Shown: positions 41,985-46,265 of the stretch, piece by piece
How the letters are laid out: every line of letters starts with the position of its first letter
Position numbering within the stretch: the stretch's first letter is position 1
NCBI GenBank assembly: GCA_020851635.1
Contig: JADZCJ010000110.1
Location: 1 to 46,265 of the forward strand
Source: Anaerolineae bacterium
GTDB taxonomy: Bacteria; Chloroflexota; Anaerolineae; UBA4142; SHND01
DNA length: 46,265 bases
Reading direction: 5' to 3'
Notes under the pieces: generated by a model
What the model saw: the letters and a program-made list of their open reading frames with translations, nothing else
What the model was told of the DNA's origin: nothing
Databases searched by the model: none
Translations under genes and position numbers: made by a program

Positions 41985-43106
41985 TCAGCCGCCCATGATA
42001 GCATCTTTGAGTTGATCGAAAAGCCCCTTGTCTTCGTTGGGCGCCTGACCGTCCAGTGTGCGGGCAAATTCGCGCAAGAGGTTTTTTTGTTTTTCGGACA
42101 GATGGGTCGGAATCTGAATCTGGGTCGTGACAATCATGTCGCCGCGCCCACTCCGCTTTAGGTTGGGAACCCCTTTGTTTTTGATGCGAAACGTTTTGCC
42201 GTGCTGGGTGCCAGCCGGAATCTTGAGCGTTTCGTCGCCGTCGAGAGTTGGCACGGTAATCTCGTCGCCGAGCGCCGCCTGGGCAATGTTGATCGGCAGA
42301 GCATAGAGCAGGTCCTGATTTTCGCGTTGGAACAACGGGTGCGGTTTGATGGCGATTTGAACATAGAGATGCCCGGGAGGTCCGCCGCCGGTGCCGGATT
42401 CACCTTCGGCTTGCAGGCGAATCTGTGTGCCTTCGTCCACGCCGGCAGGCACTTTGACGACGAGCTTGCGCATAACCTGGACGCGCTTTTGACCCCCACA
42501 TTCGCGGCACGGCGTCGCGATAATTTCGCCTTCGCCATTGCAGCGGGGGCAGGGTGCGACATTGATGAATTGCCCGAAAATGGATTGGGTCGCGCGGCGC
42601 ACTTCACCCGTGCCGCGACATTGGGGACAACGGGTCGGACTGGTGCCCGGTTCTGCGCCCGAGCCCTTGCACGCGCTGCAGGTCTCGAGGCGCGGGACAG
42701 AGATCTCTTTGTCTGCGCCAAAGACGGCTTCTTCAAATTCAAGCGTCAGAGTGGTTTTGAGATGAGCGCCGGGTTGAGGACCGCGACGGGTGCGGGGGCG
42801 ACCGCCAAAGCCCGCGCCAAAAATAGTTTCAAAAATATCGTTTAGCGGGACGTCGGTGAATCCACCCGTATCAAAATTGCCGCTGACGCCCGCCTTGCCA
42901 AAACGGTCGTACGCCGCGCGTTTGTCGGGGTCGGAAAGCACCTGATACGCTTCGTTAATCTCTTTGAAGCGAGCGTGGGCGTCCGGCTCTTTGTTGACGT
43001 CGGGATGGTATTGGCGCGCCAATTTATAAAAAGAGCGTTTAATATCGTCGGCGGTCGCATTGCGCGGCACGCTCAACACTTCATAATAATCACGCGCACT
43101 GGTCAT
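41985..43106 (-). CDS. dnaJ: Chaperone protein DnaJ
   Basis: J-domain co-chaperone of DnaK, 373 residues. J domain at about 6-68 with HPD at 34-36, a Gly/Phe-rich linker (about 72-104), four zinc-binding repeats at 143-150, 160-167, 186-193 and 200-207 (CSACKGSG, CPQCRGTG, CPRCNGEG, CRECGGQK; the last varies at its final Gly), then the peptide-binding C-terminal domains. Neither dnaK nor grpE is in the window. Its promoter overlaps a palindrome at 43159-43190 and its gene ends in an intrinsic terminator. Confidence 0.95.
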   Translation of the reverse strand: MTSARDYYEVLSVPRNATADDIKRSFYKLARQYHPDVNKEPDAHARFKEINEAYQVLSDPDKRAAYDRFGKAGVSGNFDTGGFTDVPLNDIFETIFGAGFGGRPRTRRGPQPGAHLKTTLTLEFEEAVFGADKEISVPRLETCSACKGSGAEPGTSPTRCPQCRGTGEVRRATQSIFGQFINVAPCPRCNGEGEIIATPCRECGGQKRVQVMRKLVVKVPAGVDEGTQIRLQAEGESGTGGGPPGHLYVQIAIKPHPLFQRENQDLLYALPINIAQAALGDEITVPTLDGDETLKIPAGTQHGKTFRIKNKGVPNLKRSGRGDMIVTTQIQIPTHLSEKQKNLLREFARTLDGQAPNEDKGLFDQLKDAIMGG

Positions 43107-43151
43107 AGATTTCTACGAGTCACTGCAATGTCATGTGGATACAGAATAGTA

Positions 43152-43190
43152 ATTATATCCAAACTGTTGGCTTTGCCAACCTGTGTTTGG
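43152..43190 (-). promoter_or_regulatory. Promoter of dnaJ with overlapping palindrome
   Basis: Minus-strand -35 TTGGCA (43179-43174), 16-base spacer and -10 TATAAT (43157-43152). The -35 and spacer sit inside an imperfect palindrome (43159-43190) with core GTTGGC TTT GCCAAC and flanks CCAAAC / GTTTGG, a possible regulator site. It is not the CIRCE sequence. Confidence 0.7.
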
Positions 43191-43220
43191 ACGGAAAAAG
43201 GGTGTGTGGGCTGTTTTTGG

Positions 43221-43312
43221 TGACGCGGGGAACGAAACGGCGTTCGGTCCTTACTGTGTACAAGCGTGACGTGGGGAACGGAACGGCGTTCGTTCCTTAC
43301 TATGTACAAGCG
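43221..43312. repeat. Two tandem 46-bp repeats between dnaJ and the lipoprotein gene
   Basis: Units 43221-43266 and 43267-43312 match at 42 of 46 positions. Each holds GGGGAACG...CGTTCG-type partial dyad symmetry and ends TGTACAAGCG. A third unit begins (TGACGC) at 43313. They lie upstream of both divergent genes and may be binding sites or a dispersed repeat. Confidence 0.8.
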
Positions 43313-43342
43313 TGACGCACACGCCCTGCTGCAGGGGCGGTG

Positions 43343-43351
43343 TGCTATACT
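43343..43351 (+). promoter_or_regulatory. Extended -10 promoter for a possibly leaderless mRNA
   Basis: TGCTATACT at 43343-43351 is an extended -10 element. Transcription starting 6-7 bases later would begin at or next to the ATG at 43358, giving a leaderless message. No good -35 and no Shine-Dalgarno sequence are seen. Confidence 0.5.
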
Positions 43352-43357
43352 TGGTCT

Positions 43358-44443
43358 ATGTTGCGTTCGCTCTTTATTCTGGTAATCGTCGGCTTGCTGG
43401 CTGCGGCGTGCGGCGGGGATGAGCCGCAGGGACCCGGCACGCAGGACTTTGCAATACCTTCGGCGACGCTGGGACGCGCGCCGGTGCGTGACTCGTTGAT
43501 CGAGGGGACGCCTGCTCCCGCGTCAGAGGTCAGCGGCAAGTTTATTTTTGCGCCGGGCGACGGCAGTATTTGGGTGCAGGACCCTGCCAACGGGACGCCG
43601 GTGCCCGTGGTCAAACCGACCGCCGAATTGTTTGCGGATGCACCGCAGTGGTCGCCGGATGGCAAGACTTTTGTCTATGTGAAAAGCACTTTGACCGCGC
43701 AGGGCACCGCGCAAAACTCGATTCATCGCGCCAATGCCGACGGGACGAATGATGTTGTGATCAGTGTGCCGGAAAACAACAAGACTGCGTTCAATTGGCC
43801 CATTTTTTCTCATGATGGGCAGTGGATTTTTTTTACGGCGTCGTATCCCGTGCCGCCGAACAAGCAGTATTCTGAAATTCGACGGATTTCGGTCAACGGC
43901 GGCGAGGCGGTCAAAGTCATCGAGGACGCGCGGATGGCAGGGGCGTCGCCGGACGGAAAACAGATTGCATTTTTGCGATTCAATTTCGATACGTTCACGG
44001 CAGGATTGTGGACGGCGGACATTGACGGACAAAACGCGCGGATGCTCCTGGATGATCAGGTGTTTATCATGATTTCGGAGCCGCGCTATTCGCCGGACGG
44101 GTCCGAAATCTTGTTTGCGGCTTCGGGACCCAACACCCGTCCTCTACCCGGCATATCGGCGCGCGTGCCGCGTTGTTCACCCGGGTTGTTGTGTCTGTTT
44201 GCCAAACCGGCGTATGCGGATGGGCTGCCGTGGGATTTGTGGACGGTGACGCCGGACGGCACACGGTTTGCGCGCTTGACCGATGTGGGCGCAGACAGTC
44301 CTTCTGCGGCCTGGTCAAACGACAGTCAGCAAATCGCTTTTTTTGACACAAGCGGGCAGTATCTGCTCGAGGTGGCATCCAAAGCCGTCTCGCAGCTGAA
44401 TCGCAACGGCGGACACGGATTGTTTGACTGGCACCAGGAGTGA
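43358..44443 (+). CDS. Lipoprotein with PD40/TolB-like beta-propeller repeats
   Basis: A 361-residue exported protein. The N-terminus MLRSLFILVIVGLLAAAC is a lipoprotein-type signal with a plausible lipobox ending at Cys18. The mature part has at least five PD40/WD40-like repeats marked by W/Y-S-P-D-G or similar: QWSPDGKTFVYV, IFSHDGQWIFFT, GASPDGKQIAFL, RYSPDGSEILFA and AWSNDSQQIAFF. This predicts a beta-propeller on the outside of the cell membrane. Function is unknown; such domains often bind other proteins or peptides. The start ATG is 7 bases past an extended -10 element. Confidence 0.8.
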   Translation: MLRSLFILVIVGLLAAACGGDEPQGPGTQDFAIPSATLGRAPVRDSLIEGTPAPASEVSGKFIFAPGDGSIWVQDPANGTPVPVVKPTAELFADAPQWSPDGKTFVYVKSTLTAQGTAQNSIHRANADGTNDVVISVPENNKTAFNWPIFSHDGQWIFFTASYPVPPNKQYSEIRRISVNGGEAVKVIEDARMAGASPDGKQIAFLRFNFDTFTAGLWTADIDGQNARMLLDDQVFIMISEPRYSPDGSEILFAASGPNTRPLPGISARVPRCSPGLLCLFAKPAYADGLPWDLWTVTPDGTRFARLTDVGADSPSAAWSNDSQQIAFFDTSGQYLLEVASKAVSQLNRNGGHGLFDWHQE

Positions 44444-44452
44444 GTTGTCGGC

Positions 44453-44482
44453 AATAAAAAACCCGCCGACAATGTCGGCGGG
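44453..44482 (-). terminator. Intrinsic terminator of the small secreted protein gene
   Basis: Minus-strand perfect 9-bp stem CCCGCCGAC (44482-44474) / GTCGGCGGG (44470-44462), loop ATT, followed by TTTTTTATT. It also lies between two convergent genes, 9 bases after the plus-strand lipoprotein stop, but only the minus strand has the T-tract. Confidence 0.88.
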
Positions 44483-44525
44483 CATCCCGGATCGGACATG
44501 GAACGAGTCGGAGTGAGTTGGTTTC

Positions 44526-44774
44526 TCAGTATGCGGGGGCGTCACTCTCGAGGTGACAATGGGAGCCGCCGGCTTTTGCCCCGGCATGTTTATACATGCC
44601 GCCGCTCAAACCGCGAACGGTCGCAAAAGATGTCCTGCCATCTGCAGAGAGTTCCTGAACCGGCGCGAGGGAAGCTTGCGCGGGACGAGTCATGCTCGCC
44701 GCAAACGCAACGCTTGCCGAAATTGCCATCAACGCGACCAGCACGACCAGAATCCATGCCGCTTTTTTTGCCAT
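44526..44774 (-). CDS. Small secreted protein of unknown function
   Basis: An 82-residue protein. The N-terminus MAKKAAWILVVLVALMAIS plus ASVAFAA is a strong Sec signal peptide with cleavage near AFA-A. The mature part of about 55 residues is small, with GGMYKHAGAKAGGSHCHLES near its end (one Cys, three His). I do not recognise a family. It is a real gene on the evidence: AAGGAGGT directly upstream of ATG 44774, a TATAAT at 44817-44812 and a strong terminator after the stop. It is convergent with the lipoprotein gene and divergent from the sugar dehydrogenase-like gene. A metal-binding role is possible from the His/Cys cluster but is only a guess. Confidence 0.72.
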   Translation of the reverse strand: MAKKAAWILVVLVALMAISASVAFAASMTRPAQASLAPVQELSADGRTSFATVRGLSGGMYKHAGAKAGGSHCHLESDAPAY

Positions 44775-44811
44775 GGGCACCTCCTTGTGACGCGGAGTAA
44801 TCTACACTTTA

Positions 44812-44817
44812 ATTATA
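44812..44817 (-). promoter_or_regulatory. -10 element of the small secreted protein gene
   Basis: TATAAT on the minus strand, about 38 bases upstream of ATG 44774. A TTGACA lies only 8 bases further upstream, too close to serve as the matching -35. Confidence 0.45.
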
Positions 44818-44850
44818 CCCGAGGGTGTCAAATGGACCGGATGGGACTTG

Positions 44851-44878
44851 TTGGCAGTTTGAGAGATATGGCTATAAT
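44851..44878 (+). promoter_or_regulatory. Promoter of the sugar dehydrogenase-like gene
   Basis: -35 TTGGCA (44851-44856), 16-base spacer and -10 TATAAT (44873-44878). The predicted start near 44885 is about 24 bases ahead of the ATG at 44909. Confidence 0.75.
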
Positions 44879-44908
44879 TCGAGTCATTCCTTGAAGCGGA
44901 GATGGTCT

Positions 44909-46072
44909 ATGAGGTGGATTGGTGTGTTTGGAATAGTGGCGATCTTGAGCGCGCTGTCGGTGACAAGTCCGATGAGGGCACAGTCGGCGCCAAACACACT
45001 GCCGACGGGTTTTACGCGGGAGACGCTGGGGGCGGGATTGAACGAGCCGACGGCGATGGTGTTTGAAAACAACGGACGGATCCTGGTGACGGAAAAGGAC
45101 GGCGCGATCCGGGTTGTGCGTCCGAACGGAACACTGCGCGGCAAGCCGCTGCACACGCTGAGCGTAAATACGTATTCCGAGCGCGGCTTGTTGGGGATTG
45201 CGCTGGACCCGAATTACAACACCAACAAGACCATATATGTGTATTACACCACCGGACCCGCCGCGAAACGGTACAACGGCACACCCGAAAATCGCGTTGC
45301 GCGGCTCAAGAAACGAAAGGATGGCAAGGGGTTCAAGGAAAAGATTATTCTCGACCACATCCCTTCGACGGGCGGGAATCACAACGGCGGTGACATTCAT
45401 TTTGGGTTCGACGGCAAGATGTATATTTCGGTGGGCGAGAGCGGCTGCTGTCCGGACGACGCCCAGGGACTGGACACGCTGCGCGGCAAGATTTTGCGGA
45501 TCAACAGCAACGGCACAATTCCGAGCGACAATCCTTTTTACAATACACCGGGCGCGCGCCAGGAAACATTTGCGTATGGGCTGCGAAACCCGTGGCGTTT
45601 TACCAAGCGCGAGTCAAATCAGACCTACATCGTTTCAGATGTGGGGGCGGGAACGTGGGAAGAAATCAATTCGCTCGAGCCGGGCGGCAATTATGGTTGG
45701 CCCCAATTCGAAGGACCCTGCCCTTTTAGCAATCCCGGCTGCAATCCAAACACGGTGAACTATGGCGGGACGGTGAAACCGGCGCATTGGTATCATCACA
45801 GCAACGGGACCGAAACGGGGACCGTGATTGCGGGCGGAGTGTTTGCGGAAGATTCGAATTATCCTGCGCCGTATGCCAATGCGTATTTTTATGGCGATAC
45901 GAACGCCGGCTGGGTCCACGCGGTGACGATGGACGGAAACAATCAGGTGACCGGGCAGTATGACCTGGACGACGATGCGGGCGCACCGGTCGCCTTTGGA
46001 CGCGGACCGGACGGAAATGTGTATGTGGTGAATTTTGGCGGCTCGATTTTCAAGTATGTGTATACGCCTTGA
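44909..46072 (+). CDS. Secreted PQQ-dependent glucose/sorbosone dehydrogenase family protein
   Basis: A 387-residue exported beta-propeller protein of the soluble glucose/sorbosone dehydrogenase family. A Sec signal lies at about 1-25 (ending near MRAQSA). Family blocks are TEKDGAIRVV, ERGLLGIALDPNY, NHNGGDIHFGFDGKMYISVGE (two parts), LRGKILRINSNG, YGLRNPWRF, GNYGWPQFEGPC, AGGVFAEDS and YFYGDTNAGWV. These enzymes oxidise aldose sugars with PQQ, though many relatives have unproven activity. ATG 44909 has AAGCGGAG about 7 bases upstream and is followed at once by the signal peptide. It has its own promoter. Confidence 0.88.
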   Translation: MRWIGVFGIVAILSALSVTSPMRAQSAPNTLPTGFTRETLGAGLNEPTAMVFENNGRILVTEKDGAIRVVRPNGTLRGKPLHTLSVNTYSERGLLGIALDPNYNTNKTIYVYYTTGPAAKRYNGTPENRVARLKKRKDGKGFKEKIILDHIPSTGGNHNGGDIHFGFDGKMYISVGESGCCPDDAQGLDTLRGKILRINSNGTIPSDNPFYNTPGARQETFAYGLRNPWRFTKRESNQTYIVSDVGAGTWEEINSLEPGGNYGWPQFEGPCPFSNPGCNPNTVNYGGTVKPAHWYHHSNGTETGTVIAGGVFAEDSNYPAPYANAYFYGDTNAGWVHAVTMDGNNQVTGQYDLDDDAGAPVAFGRGPDGNVYVVNFGGSIFKYVYTP

Positions 46073-46179
46073 TGCATCGTCCCGGTCAAGCACTCGATCC
46101 CGGACGGGTGCGGGAGAATCCGATGCCCAAGAGATCGTCTAAAGCCTGTATTCAAGGGTTGATGAAATCTAATTGCACC

Positions 46180-46208
46180 TTGACAACCAAATCGCATCGA
46201 CGTAGGGT
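46180..46208 (+). promoter_or_regulatory. Candidate promoter at the right edge
   Basis: Consensus -35 TTGACA (46180-46185), 17-base spacer and TAGGGT (46203-46208), about 30 bases before the partial gene at 46239. Confidence 0.55.
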
Positions 46209-46238
46209 ACATCTCATCTTTGCCTGCTGAGGTGTATG

Positions 46239-46265
46239 ATGAATTCAACGCAAGCCGAACTGTTC
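46239..46265 (+). CDS. Start of a gene cut by the window edge
   Basis: Nine codons (MNSTQAELF) remain in frame to the edge. TGAGGT lies about 5 bases upstream as a ribosome-binding site, and a consensus promoter precedes it. ATG 46236 directly before is an alternative start. Too short for any functional call. Confidence 0.45.

Overview
The window is a GC-rich (clearly above 50% by eye) bacterial chromosome segment, coding almost throughout, with 37 supported complete protein genes plus a partial one at the right edge. No rRNA, tRNA, CRISPR array or prophage was seen. The gene set, the RAYT-type repeats and the weak Shine-Dalgarno sequences would fit an Anaerolineae-like Chloroflexota genome. 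That assignment is an inference from gene content; no marker gene in the window settles it.

Left part (1-7300, minus strand): a type I restriction-modification locus in the order hsdR-hsdS-hsdM. A REP-associated tyrosine transposase (RAYT) and its palindromic repeats are lodged between hsdS and hsdM. Repeats touch the 3' ends of hsdS, the RAYT and hsdM and supply their stop codons. A 16-bp unit repeated eight times sits directly in front of the hsdM start codon.

7300-14486: a plus-strand Gfo/Idh/MocA oxidoreductase faces a minus-strand amino-sugar and glycolysis cluster: nagA, a SIS-domain glucosamine-6-phosphate deaminase/isomerase-like gene, a 742-residue double-length phosphofructokinase and a 400-residue phosphofructokinase with the pyrophosphate-type signature. 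Read in order, the cluster would take GlcNAc-6-P to GlcN-6-P, then fructose-6-P, then fructose-1,6-bisphosphate, with a choice of ATP or PPi as phosphoryl donor. The double-length enzyme looks like a eukaryotic PFK-1: an intact N-half and a C-half without catalytic residues. It is the most striking item here.

14639-20402 (plus strand): a TrhA/hemolysin III membrane protein, then a beta-oxidation set (thiolase, FadB/FadJ-like bifunctional enzyme, acyl-CoA dehydrogenase) and a small DUF3303-like protein.

20479-28012 (minus strand): a MOSC protein; a translationally coupled group thioesterase - DUF885 peptidase - TldD - TldE; and ftsH with its own promoter and terminator.

28186-38342 (minus strand): an alpha/beta hydrolase, then a tightly packed efflux/detoxification-like cluster. 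In transcription order it is MarR regulator, metallo-beta-lactamase-fold hydrolase, NAD-dependent epimerase, MFS exporter, two half-ABC exporters forming an asymmetric heterodimer, GNAT acetyltransferase and PIG-L deacetylase. A palindrome at the marR promoter is a candidate operator.

38469-46265: an alpha/beta hydrolase overlapping trxB, then rsmE, prmA and dnaJ (minus); a beta-propeller lipoprotein (plus, possibly leaderless); a small secreted protein with its own terminator (minus); a secreted glucose/sorbosone dehydrogenase-type protein (plus); and the first codons of one more gene.
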